From positions 4,030,001 through 4,094,000 of the forward strand of contig NZ_LT607410.1 of the NCBI RefSeq assembly GCF_900091515.1: DNA of 64,000 nt, in the 5' to 3' direction. Below, one piece after another: positions 36,571 through 45,153 of the stretch. The stretch is from Micromonospora purpureochromogenes. Lineage in GTDB: Bacteria; Actinomycetota; Actinomycetes; Mycobacteriales; Micromonosporaceae. The notes beneath the pieces are model-generated. The model saw only the letters and a list, made by a program, of their open reading frames with translations, was not told the DNA's origin and did not search any database. Made by a program: the position numbers and the translations under genes. The first letter of the stretch is position 1. The number at the start of each line of letters is the position of its first letter.

Positions 36571-38606
36571 GCGACGGACTCGTTCGACTACTGGACGGCA
36601 ACACGTTCGTGGTCAGTGAGGAGACCGGCGACATCGACGCGTCGCCGGCCATCCCGACCGGTTTCTTCTCGTTCGACACCCGGTTCCTGTCGAAATGGAT
36701 CCTCTCCATCAACGGTGAACGGGTCAACGCGCTCACCGTTGAGGAGGTCGACTACTTCGAGAGCCGATTCTTCGTCGTCCCGACCGTCCTGACCCCGCTG
36801 GTGGACATCAGCGTGTCGGCCATTCGTGAGCGCTCGATCGGCGAGAGCTTCAACGAGCGGCTGACCGTGATCAACCACGAACCCGGGCCCGTCGATCTGC
36901 GAATCCGGATCGACATCGAGAGCGACTTCGCCGACCTTTTCGAGATCAAGGACGTGCGCAACAAGAAGGGCGGGCACTACGCCCGGATCGAGGACGGGTG
37001 CCTGCGGCTCGGCTATCGGCGGGAGGCGTTCCACCGGGAGACGTTGGTTTCCTCCACGGAGCCGGCGCACATCGACGAGCGGGGGTTGACGTACGACGTC
37101 CGGCTCGAACCGCACGGCGAGTGGGTCACCGACATCCACGTGCAGACCCTGGGCGTGGACGGACGTGATCTTCGGGAGACTCTGCAGGGCTCGCCCGGTC
37201 GGGCCCGCGGGCAGATGCGGCAGGACCTGGACCGTTGGCTCGCGGAGGCCCCCCGTCTTACCTGCGACTCCCCCGCGTTGGCGATGACCTACCGGCGCAG
37301 CCTGGCCGATCTCGCCGCGCTGCGCTTCATGCCGCTGACCGGCGGCGGACATGCCCTGCCCGCCGCCGGCCTGCCGTGGTTCATGGCGATCTTCGGCCGG
37401 GACAGCATCTTCACCAGCCTGCAGGCGCTGCCGTTCGTGCCGGAACTGGCGGTCACGACGCTGCGCCTGCTGGCGCTGTTGCAGAGCGTCGTCCTCGACA
37501 ACTTCCGCGAGGAGGAGCCGGGGAAGATACTGCACGAACTGCGGTACGGGGAGACGATCGGCTTCGAGGAGCAGCCCCACTCGCCGTACTTCGGCAGCGC
37601 CGACTCCACGCCGCTGTACGTGATCCTGCTCGACGAGTACGAGCGGTGGACCGGAGACGCCGCCACCGTGCGGATGCTCGAGCGCTCCGCGAGAGCCGCG
37701 CTGCACTGGATCGACGAGTACGGCGACATCATGGGCGACGGCTACGTCTGGTACCGGCGCCGCAACGAGAAGAACGGGTTGGAGAATCAGTGCTGGAAGG
37801 ACTCCTGGGACTCGATCTCCTTCCGTGACGGGAGGCTGGCCGGTCTGCCCCGCGCTACCTGTGAGCTGCAGGGCTACGCCTACGACGCCAAGATCCGCGG
37901 CGCCCGGCTGGCCCGACAGTTCTGGAACGACCCCGACTACGCCGACCGGCTCGAACGCGAAGCGGCCGAGCTCAAGCAGCGCTTCAACCGCGACTTCTGG
38001 GTCACCGACGGCGAGTACTACGCCCTCGCCCTCGACGGCGACGGCCACCAGGTCGACGCCCTCTCCTCCAACATCGGCCACCTGTTGTGGAGCGGCATCG
38101 TCGAGGAGTCCCGGGCGGCCAGGATCGCCGCACACCTGCTCGGCCCCCGCCTCTTCTCCGGCTGGGGAGTACGCACCCTGGCCGAGGGGGAGGGCCGCTA
38201 CAACCCGCTCGGGTACCACGTCGGCACCGTCTGGCCCTTCGACAACTCCCTGATCGCCTGGGGGCTACGCCGCTACGGCTTCAGCCAGGAAGCGGGCCGC
38301 ATCGCCGAGGGGATCATCGACGGCGCCGAGTTCTTCGAGGGCAGACTGCCGGAGGCCTTCGGCGGATACGACCGGACGCTGACCCGGTATCCCGTGCTGT
38401 ACCCCACGGCGTGCAGTCCGCAGGCGTGGTCCACGGGCACCCCCCTGTTGTTGCTGCGCACCATGCTCGGCATGGAGCCGCGGGGGAACCACCTGGTGAC
38501 CAGGCCGGCCGTGCCCCCGGGCATGGGCCGGATCGAACTGCTCGGCATTCCCGGCCGGTGGGGCCGGGCCGGCGCCCTGGGACGCGCCCGCCCGGAGCGG
38601 CGCTGA
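36567..38606 (+). CDS. glycogen debranching-like enzyme, copy B
   Basis: A 679-aa paralogue of copy A with the same two-domain build: LLDGNTFVVSEETGDIDASP and GFFSFDTRFLSKWILSINGE in the N-terminal domain, and WFMAIFGRDSIFTSLQALPF, EEPGKILHELRYGE and YVWYRRRNEKNGLENQCW in the barrel. Residues 419-557 are encoded by the 416-bp tract identical to copy A. Outside that tract the two differ throughout. Enzyme class (amylo-alpha-1,6-glucosidase) is inferred from family; substrate unknown. It is translated with SCP2 copy B. Confidence 0.85.
   Translation: MSDGLVRLLDGNTFVVSEETGDIDASPAIPTGFFSFDTRFLSKWILSINGERVNALTVEEVDYFESRFFVVPTVLTPLVDISVSAIRERSIGESFNERLTVINHEPGPVDLRIRIDIESDFADLFEIKDVRNKKGGHYARIEDGCLRLGYRREAFHRETLVSSTEPAHIDERGLTYDVRLEPHGEWVTDIHVQTLGVDGRDLRETLQGSPGRARGQMRQDLDRWLAEAPRLTCDSPALAMTYRRSLADLAALRFMPLTGGGHALPAAGLPWFMAIFGRDSIFTSLQALPFVPELAVTTLRLLALLQSVVLDNFREEEPGKILHELRYGETIGFEEQPHSPYFGSADSTPLYVILLDEYERWTGDAATVRMLERSARAALHWIDEYGDIMGDGYVWYRRRNEKNGLENQCWKDSWDSISFRDGRLAGLPRATCELQGYAYDAKIRGARLARQFWNDPDYADRLEREAAELKQRFNRDFWVTDGEYYALALDGDGHQVDALSSNIGHLLWSGIVEESRAARIAAHLLGPRLFSGWGVRTLAEGEGRYNPLGYHVGTVWPFDNSLIAWGLRRYGFSQEAGRIAEGIIDGAEFFEGRLPEAFGGYDRTLTRYPVLYPTACSPQAWSTGTPLLLLRTMLGMEPRGNHLVTRPAVPPGMGRIELLGIPGRWGRAGALGRARPERR
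37821..38236 (+). repeat. 416-bp inverted repeat, copy B
   Basis: This tract is the plus-strand partner of 33927-34342. Identity starts at TTCCGTGACGGG and ends at GTCTGGCC; the next bases differ (CTTC here, GTCC in copy A). The copies are about 3.5 kb apart in opposite orientation. Confidence 0.92.
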
Positions 38607-39098
38607 CCGCTGCGCGCTGGCACCCGGACGTGCAGCCGGTCGGACCGCACAACGAGCCGGCATGCCCGCTCCGCGGCTGCCCCGCCCCACCACGAACACC
38701 GCTGCCGACGTCGGCTTCGCTCGCGATGGCCGGCCACACCTGGGCGGTGGCCGGCGGCTACGTCACGGGGCGTACCCGAGGAGCCGTCGGTGGGGCGACG
38801 GCCCGGTTGCCGTGGTCACCTACCGTCACAAAAGACGGCGCGGCGCGGTTGACCATGACGTGACGTCAGGTCCTAGCGTCGGTTCCGCCGCCGTCCCGGC
38901 GGGTGGAAACACGTTCGACCGGTCGCCGGCTCAGGGGCAACCCTGAGCCGGGCTCCGGGCCGACCCGCAGCGGGAAATCCGCGCCGCGTCCGCCCCTGGT
39001 CGGACGGATCCGGCGGGCAGGGCACGGAGGATGGGAGCAGCCCCACCGACCAGCGGGGGCGGCGGGGACACCGCAAGCAGACGGAAGAGGTAGATGAC
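38607..39098. other. intergenic region with possible ABC operon promoter
   Basis: This 492-bp gap follows debranching copy B. It has no convincing gene. TTGACC at 38849-38854 followed by TAGCGT at 38874-38879 (19-nt spacing, rather long) may be the promoter of the ABC transporter operon. A TGACGTCA palindrome lies between the two elements (38861 region). The leader would then be about 210 nt. Confidence 0.35.
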
Positions 39099-39866
39099 GT
39101 GACCGCGACGGTAGGCCGGCAGGCGCAGGCCGCGGCCCGGGCCAGCGACGTGTGGAAGGTGTACGGCAGCGGCGAGGCGCAGGTCGCCGCGCTGCGGGGG
39201 GTGAGCGCCGAGTTCGAGCGCGGCCGGTTCACGGCGATCATGGGCCCGTCGGGTTCGGGCAAGTCGACGCTGATGCACTGCCTGGCCGGGCTGGACTCGG
39301 TCACCAAGGGCACGATGCACATCGGCGACACGACGGTGACCGGGCTCGGCGACGCCGGCCTGACGAAGCTGCGGCGGGACAAGGTCGGTTTCATCTTCCA
39401 GCAGTTCAACCTGCTGCCGACGCTGACCGCCCAGGAGAACATCGTGCTGCCGCTCTCCATCGCCGGCCGCAAGCCCGAGCAGGCCTGGTACGACACCGTG
39501 ATCGACACGGTCGGCCTGCGGGACCGGCTGGGGCACCGCCCGGCGCAGCTCTCCGGCGGTCAGCAGCAGCGGGTGGCGTGCGCCCGGGCGCTGGTCGCCC
39601 GACCCGAGGTGATCTTCGCCGACGAGCCGACCGGCAACCTCGACTCCCGCTCCGGCGCGGAGGTGCTCAACTTCCTGCGCAACTCGGTACGCCAGCACGG
39701 CCAGACCATCGTGATGGTCACCCACGACCCGACCGCCGCCGCGTACGCCGACCGGGTGATCTTCCTGGCCGACGGGCAGGTCGTCTCCGAGCTGATCGAG
39801 CCGACCGCCGACACCGTGCTGGACACCATGAAGAAGCTCGACACGTCGGCCGAGGTGGCGCGCTGA
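39099..39866 (+). CDS. ABC transporter ATP-binding protein, MacB/LolD type
   Basis: A 255-aa ATPase. Walker A is GPSGSGKST at residues 49-57. FIFQQFNLLPTLTAQENIVLPL is the Q-loop region, LSGGQQQRVACARAL the signature, and VIFADEPTGNLD the Walker B with the TGNLD extension typical of the MacB/FtsE/LolD class. VMVTHDPTAAAYADRVIFL is the H-loop. The GTG start follows GGAAGAGG. The stop overlaps the permease start by one base (TGATG), so the two form one exporter operon. Confidence 0.94.
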   Translation: MTATVGRQAQAAARASDVWKVYGSGEAQVAALRGVSAEFERGRFTAIMGPSGSGKSTLMHCLAGLDSVTKGTMHIGDTTVTGLGDAGLTKLRRDKVGFIFQQFNLLPTLTAQENIVLPLSIAGRKPEQAWYDTVIDTVGLRDRLGHRPAQLSGGQQQRVACARALVARPEVIFADEPTGNLDSRSGAEVLNFLRNSVRQHGQTIVMVTHDPTAAAYADRVIFLADGQVVSELIEPTADTVLDTMKKLDTSAEVAR

Positions 39867-42415
39867 TGTTCCGCGCAACCTGGAAGAGCCTGCTGGCGCG
39901 CAAGGTGCGCCTCATCCTCTCCGGCCTGGCCGTGGTGCTGGGCGTCATGTTCGTCTCCGGCGCGTTCGTGCTGACCGACACGCTCGGCCGCTCGTTCGAC
40001 GCGGTCTTCGCCGACGCGTACGAGGGTGTCGACGTCAACGTCTCCGCCAAGCCGAAGATCGCCCTCAGCGAGACCGAGGGTGAGCAGGTGCCCGCGGCGA
40101 TGCCGGCCGCGACGCTGGAGAAGGTCCGCACGGTCGGCGGGGTGGCCGAGGCCACCGGGATCGTCGCCGCGGACGGCGCCCGCCTGATCGGCAGCAACGG
40201 CAAGGTGGTCACCTCGTTCGGTCCGCCGCAGCTCGGCGAGAACTGGGTGGGCGAGAGCGACCTGGTCAAGCTGCGCGAGGGCCGCGAGCCGCGAGCCGAC
40301 GACGAGATCGTGATCAACGGGGCGCTGGCGCAGGCCGCGAAGGTGACGGTCGGCGACCGGGTCGGCGTGCTGACCCTGGAGCCGAAGAAGGAGTTCACCG
40401 TGGTGGGCGTCTTCGGTTACAGCGGTGACCGGGACTCCCTCGGCGGGGCCAACGAGATCGCCTTCACCACCCCGGTGGCGCAGCGGCTGATGCTCGGCGA
40501 GCCGGACGTGTTCACCAACATCAGTGTTAAGGCCGCCGACGGGGTCGGCGAGGCCGCGCTGCGCGACGACATCGCTGCGGCGGTCGGCGGCGACTACGAG
40601 GTCAAGACGGGCGAGCAGCTCTCCGCCGACGCCTCGGCGGGGCTGAAGGAGGGGCTCTCCTTCTTCAACAAGATCCTGCTCGGCTTCGCCGCGGTGGCGC
40701 TGCTGGTCGGCACCTTCCTCATCCTCAACACCTTCTCGATCATCGTGGCGCAGCGCACCCGGGAGCTGGCCCTGATGCGGGCCATCGGGGCCAGCGGCCG
40801 GCAGATCATCGGCTCGGTGGTGCTGGAGGCCGTGGCGGTGGGCCTGATCGCCTCCGTGCTCGGCCTGGGCGCCGGCATCGGCGTCGGCGCGCTGCTGGCG
40901 TACCTGTTCGGCAAGCTGGCGGGCGGGCTGGCGCTGGCCGGCATCGGCGTGCCGGCGGCCGCGGTGATCGGCGCGTTCTCGGTGGGTCTGGTGATCACCG
41001 TGGTGGCGGCGCTGCTGCCGGCGCTGCGGGCGTCGCGGATCCCGCCGATCGCGGCGATGCAGGACGTGGCCACCCCGGACCGCCCGCTGACCAAGGTGAC
41101 GGTGGCCGGCGCGATCGTCACCGCGATCGGCGGCACGCTGCTCTTCCTGGGGCTCAGCGGCAACGCCGGGGACAACACCCTGGCCACCATCCTCGGCGGC
41201 GTGCTGTTCGCCTTCATCGGGGTGGCGCTGCTGACCCCGCTGATCAGCCGGCCGGTGGTGTCCCTGCTCGGGGCGCTGTTCGCCTGGTCGGTGCCGGGCA
41301 AGCTGGGCCGGCTCAACTCCGGCCGCAACCCGCGCCGCACCGCGATCACCGCGGCGGCGCTGATGGTCGGCATCGCGCTGGTCACCGGCGTGACGGTGAT
41401 CCTGGACTCGGCCAAGGGCAGCATCAGCGCGCTGGCCGAGGACCAGATCAAGGCCGAGCTGGTGATCGCCGGGGTGCAGGGCGGTCCCCGCCCGCCGAGC
41501 TTCGACCCGGCGGTGCTGGAGAAGGCGGCCGCAATCCCGGGCGTCCAGATGGTCGACGGCGAGTACGGCGACATGGCGGTGGTCAACGGCGAGCGCACCT
41601 GGGTGGCGGCGTCGAGCAACGTCGCGTCGCTGGAGCGGATCTTCGGGGCGAAGGCCACCGCCGGTGACATCAGCCGGCTGGCGCCCGATCAGATGCTGTT
41701 CAGCTCCGACACCGCGACGTCCCGCAACGTGTCGGTCGGCTCGAAGGTCAGCGTCCAGCTGTCCCGGGGCGAGGCCCGCACGTACACGGTCAGCGGCATC
41801 TACGAGAGCTCGCAGCTGACCAACCCGGTGGTGCTGCCGCCGCAGGCGGCGAAGGACTTCGCCATCCCGCAGCCGATCCAGGGCTTCCTGCAGCTCGCCC
41901 CCGGCACCCGGGTCGCCGACGTGCAGCCGCAGGTCGAGACGCTGCTCGCCGACAGCCCCGAGGTGTCGGTGGCCGACCGGGCCGCCTTCATCGAGCAGCA
42001 GACCAGCCAGCTGGACACCCCGCTGCGGATGATCCAGATCCTGCTGGCGCTGGCCATCGTGATCGCGGTGCTGGGCATCATCAACACCCTGGCCCTGTCG
42101 GTGCTGGAGCGGACCCGCGAGCTGGGCCTGCTGCGGGCGATCGGGCTGCGCCGGGCGCAGACCATGCGGATGATCACCGTGGAGGCGGTGGTGATCTCGG
42201 TCTTCGGCGCGCTGCTCGGCGTGGTGGTCGGCACCGGCCTCGGCGCGGCGGTGGTCGAGGCGCTCAAGGACGAGGGCATCACCGACCTGATCCTGCCCTG
42301 GGGCCAGATGGGGATCTTCCTCGGGCTGGCCGCGATCATCGGGGTGATCGCCGCGGTGCTGCCCGCGGTGCGCGCCGCGCGGATCAACGTGCTGGGCGCC
42401 ATCGCGCACGACTGA
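39866..42415 (+). CDS. FtsX-like ABC transporter permease
   Basis: An 849-aa membrane protein with a duplicated FtsX-like architecture. Helix 1 (LILSGLAVVLGVMFVSGAFVL) is followed by an extracytoplasmic MacB-PCD-like domain, then three helices near residues 265-390. A second set follows: helix near 485-510, an extracytoplasmic domain, then three helices at the C-terminus. RTRELALMRAIGASGRQIIGSVVLEAV and RTRELGLLRAIGLRRAQTMRMITVEAV are the paired coupling segments. It works with the ATPase upstream, probably as a mechanotransmitting exporter or lipoprotein/antibiotic pump. The substrate is unknown. Confidence 0.92.
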   Translation: MFRATWKSLLARKVRLILSGLAVVLGVMFVSGAFVLTDTLGRSFDAVFADAYEGVDVNVSAKPKIALSETEGEQVPAAMPAATLEKVRTVGGVAEATGIVAADGARLIGSNGKVVTSFGPPQLGENWVGESDLVKLREGREPRADDEIVINGALAQAAKVTVGDRVGVLTLEPKKEFTVVGVFGYSGDRDSLGGANEIAFTTPVAQRLMLGEPDVFTNISVKAADGVGEAALRDDIAAAVGGDYEVKTGEQLSADASAGLKEGLSFFNKILLGFAAVALLVGTFLILNTFSIIVAQRTRELALMRAIGASGRQIIGSVVLEAVAVGLIASVLGLGAGIGVGALLAYLFGKLAGGLALAGIGVPAAAVIGAFSVGLVITVVAALLPALRASRIPPIAAMQDVATPDRPLTKVTVAGAIVTAIGGTLLFLGLSGNAGDNTLATILGGVLFAFIGVALLTPLISRPVVSLLGALFAWSVPGKLGRLNSGRNPRRTAITAAALMVGIALVTGVTVILDSAKGSISALAEDQIKAELVIAGVQGGPRPPSFDPAVLEKAAAIPGVQMVDGEYGDMAVVNGERTWVAASSNVASLERIFGAKATAGDISRLAPDQMLFSSDTATSRNVSVGSKVSVQLSRGEARTYTVSGIYESSQLTNPVVLPPQAAKDFAIPQPIQGFLQLAPGTRVADVQPQVETLLADSPEVSVADRAAFIEQQTSQLDTPLRMIQILLALAIVIAVLGIINTLALSVLERTRELGLLRAIGLRRAQTMRMITVEAVVISVFGALLGVVVGTGLGAAVVEALKDEGITDLILPWGQMGIFLGLAAIIGVIAAVLPAVRAARINVLGAIAHD

Positions 42416-42432
42416 CCCGAGGCACGCCGCGA

Positions 42433-42466
42433 CGAAGGGGCCCCGCCGACCGGCGGGGCCCCTTCG
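42433..42466. terminator. bidirectional hairpin
   Basis: A GC-rich inverted repeat of 16-bp arms (42433-42448 with 42451-42466) with only two bases between them, effectively a 15-bp stem with a 4-nt loop. It lies between the permease gene and the convergent HAD gene. Confidence 0.8.
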
Positions 42467-42474
42467 CGCGTGGT

Positions 42475-43146
42475 TCAGGCCGGCGGCTCGCCGAGCAGCG
42501 CGGCCAGCAGCTCCAGGTCCGCCGCGGTCAGGCTCTCCACCTGGTGTACGCCGTCGATCGGCGCGATCGGCACCTCCGCGGGGACCGCCAGCACCGCCGC
42601 GCCGGCGGCGAGCGCGCTGGCCACCCCGGTCGGCGAGTCCTCGATGGCCACGCACCGGCCGATCGGCACGTCCAGCAGCCGCGCCGCCGTCAGGTACGGC
42701 TCCGGGTGCGGCTTGGCCAGGTCCACCTCGTCGCCGCAGACCACCGCGTCGAAGCTGTCCCGCCCGAGGGTGTCCAGGGCCACCTCGACCAGCGGTCGCC
42801 CGCTGGAGGTGACCAGCGCGGTGGGGATACCGGCGGCGCGTACCGCCCGCAGCAGGGCCAGCGCGCCGGGCCGCCAGCGCAGCCCGGTGCGGAACAGCTC
42901 CAGGATCCGGGCGTTGATCCAGTCGATGCTGGCCTGCGGGTCCCGCTCCGGTTGGCCGAGGTCGTCGTGCACGATCCGCATCGACTCCGCCATGCTCGTG
43001 CCGATCACCGCGCGCCGCGCGGAGTCGGAGAGCGAGCCGCCGTACTCGGCCGCCAACTCGCGCAGCGCGACGTCCCACAGCTTCTCGCTGTCGACCAGGG
43101 TGCCGTCCATGTCGAAGAGCACGGCGGCGGGGTGTGGGCTGCTCAG
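42475..43146 (-). CDS. HAD-superfamily hydrolase
   Basis: A 223-aa phosphatase of the beta-phosphoglucomutase-like HAD group. Motif I is LFDMDGTLVDSE, motif II TALVTSSGRP, motif III AKPHPEPYL, and motif IV VAIEDSPTGVASALAAGA. The start is uncertain. A CTG at 43146 lies 6 nt after a GGAGGAGG ribosome binding site, while the only other candidate in front of motif I is a GTG at 43122, 30 nt from that site. No ATG, GTG or TTG in frame fits the ribosome binding site. Substrate unknown. Confidence 0.8.
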   Translation of the reverse strand: MSSPHPAAVLFDMDGTLVDSEKLWDVALRELAAEYGGSLSDSARRAVIGTSMAESMRIVHDDLGQPERDPQASIDWINARILELFRTGLRWRPGALALLRAVRAAGIPTALVTSSGRPLVEVALDTLGRDSFDAVVCGDEVDLAKPHPEPYLTAARLLDVPIGRCVAIEDSPTGVASALAAGAAVLAVPAEVPIAPIDGVHQVESLTAADLELLAALLGEPPA

Positions 43147-43246
43147 CGGGGGCCTCCTCCGGCTGGGGTGTGTCGGGGCGATCCTCTCAGCCCGGCCCGG
43201 ACGGCCCGCCGCCCTCCCCGCCGGAAGGTGACCTGGGCGATCCCGC

Positions 43247-44005
43247 TCAGCCGAGGTCGCAGGCGTCGAGGGAGTTCTCGTAGCCGCGGAAGAACGAGTC
43301 GGTGCGCTGCTCGGCCGTGCCGTGGGAGCCCTCCGCGAACCAGGGCTGGTCGGGGTCGTCACCGACGGCGAGCAGCCCCTCGCGGAACTCGTCGAGGTCG
43401 CCCGTGTCCAGCTTCAGCACGCCCGAGCGGACCGAGTCACCCAGGTACGCCCCGGCCATGCAGTCGGCCTGCAACTCCTGCTGGATGGTGAAGTTGTAGC
43501 GGATGCCGAGGCGTACCTGGATGCCGTGGGCGTACTCGTGGCCGAGCAGGTAGAACACGAACGCGTCGCCGACCTGGCGGAACGCGGCCACCGACCAGTT
43601 GACGTCGTAGGCGATGAAGTCACCCTGGGAGCAGTAGACGGCGTTGTTGCGCGGCAGCGCCTGGCCGCCGCAGGCGACCTCCCCCTCGCGCTGGTAGGGC
43701 ACGATCCGGCGGATCGGGCGGAACTGCTGGCCGGAGGCTTTGAACTGGGCGCCCCAGTAGTCCTCGGCGATGTTCACCGCGTCGCCGATGTCGGTCTTGA
43801 ACTCCTCGACGCTGGTGGTGCCGTCGGCCCGGGTGGTCTCCGCGCCCGGCGAGGAGGCCTGCCGGGACTGGCCCGGCGCCGGTTCGCGCGGCTCCTGCGG
43901 GCCGCTCTCCCCCACCCCGCCGACGGCGCAACCGGCCGCCACCACCAGCGCCACCACCGCCGCGGCGAGCGAGCCGCGCGACTGCGATCCCGAGCGTGCC
44001 GTCAC
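43247..44005 (-). CDS. neutral zinc metallopeptidase-like lipoprotein
   Basis: A 252-aa exported protein. The signal has a lipobox (LVVAAGC, lipidated Cys26), followed by a low-complexity Pro/Ser/Glu linker to about residue 60. The C-terminal domain resembles the YpfJ-type putative neutral zinc metallopeptidases: LLGHEYAHGIQVRLGI carries HExxH, and QQELQADCMAGAYLGD supplies the third acidic ligand. NNAVYCSQGDFIAYD is family-typical. It probably sits on the outer face of the membrane. The GTG start is at 44005. It is followed by the HAD gene on the same strand. Confidence 0.88.
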   Translation of the reverse strand: MTARSGSQSRGSLAAAVVALVVAAGCAVGGVGESGPQEPREPAPGQSRQASSPGAETTRADGTTSVEEFKTDIGDAVNIAEDYWGAQFKASGQQFRPIRRIVPYQREGEVACGGQALPRNNAVYCSQGDFIAYDVNWSVAAFRQVGDAFVFYLLGHEYAHGIQVRLGIRYNFTIQQELQADCMAGAYLGDSVRSGVLKLDTGDLDEFREGLLAVGDDPDQPWFAEGSHGTAEQRTDSFFRGYENSLDACDLG

Positions 44006-44106
44006 TGTTGCCCTCCCAGGCGTCGCGGCCGATGCGGTCGGTGTACCCCGGCCGTGGATTGATCATGCCGGGCGACGGCCGCCGGGACCACGGGCGGACG
44101 GCCGGC

Positions 44107-44622
44107 TCAGCTGTCCCGGAGGTGAAACAGCGCCACCGCCCTGTCCGGGTCCAGGTGCAGCTGGAGGTGCCGGCTGCCGGCAGCACCCTCGTCGTAGGCC
44201 GCGCTGTGCCGCCACCGCACGCCCGCCGGCACGTACGGGGACAAGCCGGGCCAGACCGTCGGCTCCGTGCCCGCCGCCTTCCAGGGGTACGCGGCGGCCA
44301 GCGCCCGCGCGTCGGCCGGGCGCAGCCGCACCACTCCCTGGTACATCCAGTCCGTGGGCCCGGGCGCCCGGGAGCATGGGTTCGCTTCGGTGTCGACCTG
44401 CCAGTGCACGTCGAGGAAGTCACCGAGGCCGGGCACCTGCTCGGCGGGGAACCCGCGCTCGGTGCGGATCCTGGCCTTGTCCGCCGCGAACTGGTCGGGA
44501 CAGGCCCGATCGGCGGCGACCTCCTCGCCGACCAGCCAGGCGACGCCGCCGCAGGCGGCCAGCAGCACCAGGATCGGAACGGCGGCCAGCAGCCACGGCA
44601 CCCGACGGGTCCATCTCGTCAC
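44107..44622 (-). CDS. membrane-anchored hypothetical protein
   Basis: A 171-aa protein with an N-terminal hydrophobic segment (VPWLLAAVPILVLLAACGGVAWLVG). The LAAC could be a lipobox, but hydrophobic residues continue after it, so a plain anchor is equally likely. The outside domain has two Cys (ACPDQF, NPCSRAPGP) that may form a disulfide. The family is not recognised. It lies between the zinc-peptidase lipoprotein gene and two small membrane-protein genes on the same strand. Confidence 0.65.
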   Translation of the reverse strand: MTRWTRRVPWLLAAVPILVLLAACGGVAWLVGEEVAADRACPDQFAADKARIRTERGFPAEQVPGLGDFLDVHWQVDTEANPCSRAPGPTDWMYQGVVRLRPADARALAAAYPWKAAGTEPTVWPGLSPYVPAGVRWRHSAAYDEGAAGSRHLQLHLDPDRAVALFHLRDS

Positions 44623-44641
44623 CGGCGGATGATAACGATCA

Positions 44642-44845
44642 TCAGGAGCGTCCGTCGCCTCGACGGATGACGTCGCTCTGCGAGGCGTGCCGGTTCTGCT
44701 CGTAGCGCTGCTGCTCCACCACCGCCGCCCGCCGGGCGCCCGGGTCCTCCGCCGAGGCCGTCCGCTCCCGGTCGCGCCAGGCGACCCAGCCGACCGCCGC
44801 CGCCACGACCGCGCCGGCCACCCCGAGGATCACCCACACCGTCAT
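44642..44845 (-). CDS. small membrane protein, tandem copy 2
   Basis: A 67-aa protein with one N-terminal membrane helix (VILGVAGAVVAAAVGWVAW) and a charged tail (RDRERTASAEDPGARRAAVVEQQRYEQNRHA). It is clearly a paralogue of the gene immediately upstream and overlaps it by four bases (ATGA). Function unknown. Confidence 0.65.
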   Translation of the reverse strand: MTVWVILGVAGAVVAAAVGWVAWRDRERTASAEDPGARRAAVVEQQRYEQNRHASQSDVIRRGDGRS

Positions 44846-45057
44846 AAGGATCCTCCGGAATTGTGGCCGTGATGGGTGACGTGGCCCTGGGTGGCGTGCC
44901 GGCCTGCTTCGTATCGCTGCTGCTCCGCAAGCGCAGCCTGCCCGGCCATCCGGTTCTCCGCGGAGGCGGTCCGCTCCCGGTCCCGCCAGGCGACCCAACC
45001 GACCGCCGCCGCCAGGACTGCGCCCAACACCCCGAGGATCCCCCAGGTCGTCGTCAT
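44842..45057 (-). CDS. small membrane protein, tandem copy 1
   Basis: A 71-aa protein, ILGVLGAVLAAAVGWVAW helix then RDRERTASAENRMAGQAALAEQQRYEAGRHA, closely matching tandem copy 2 at 44642. The His-rich end (HVTHHGHNSGGSL) differs. The start is the ATG at 45057; the longer open frame upstream runs antisense through the methyltransferase gene. Promoters for this pair and for the methyltransferase must share the 38 bp in between. Confidence 0.65.
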   Translation of the reverse strand: MTTTWGILGVLGAVLAAAVGWVAWRDRERTASAENRMAGQAALAEQQRYEAGRHATQGHVTHHGHNSGGSL

Positions 45058-45081
45058 GGATCCACGGTAGACCCGGATCGC

Positions 45082-45087
45082 TAGGCT
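45082..45087 (+). promoter_or_regulatory. -10 box for methyltransferase gene
   Basis: TAGGCT ends 8 nt before an ATG at 45096, the position expected for a leaderless start. This supports 45096 as the original start of the frameshifted methyltransferase. Confidence 0.4.
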
Positions 45088-45153
45088 GCGCACCGATGAC
45101 GGGGACCAGCTTCGACGATCACGAGCGGGCACGCTGGACCGGGACGGGCGGCG

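Noticed and set aside
39560..43078. 1172-aa open frame on the minus strand opposite the ABC transporter
   Set aside because: It is antisense to two clear genes, is rich in Arg, Asp, His and Gln as expected for a high-GC shadow frame, and has no domain.
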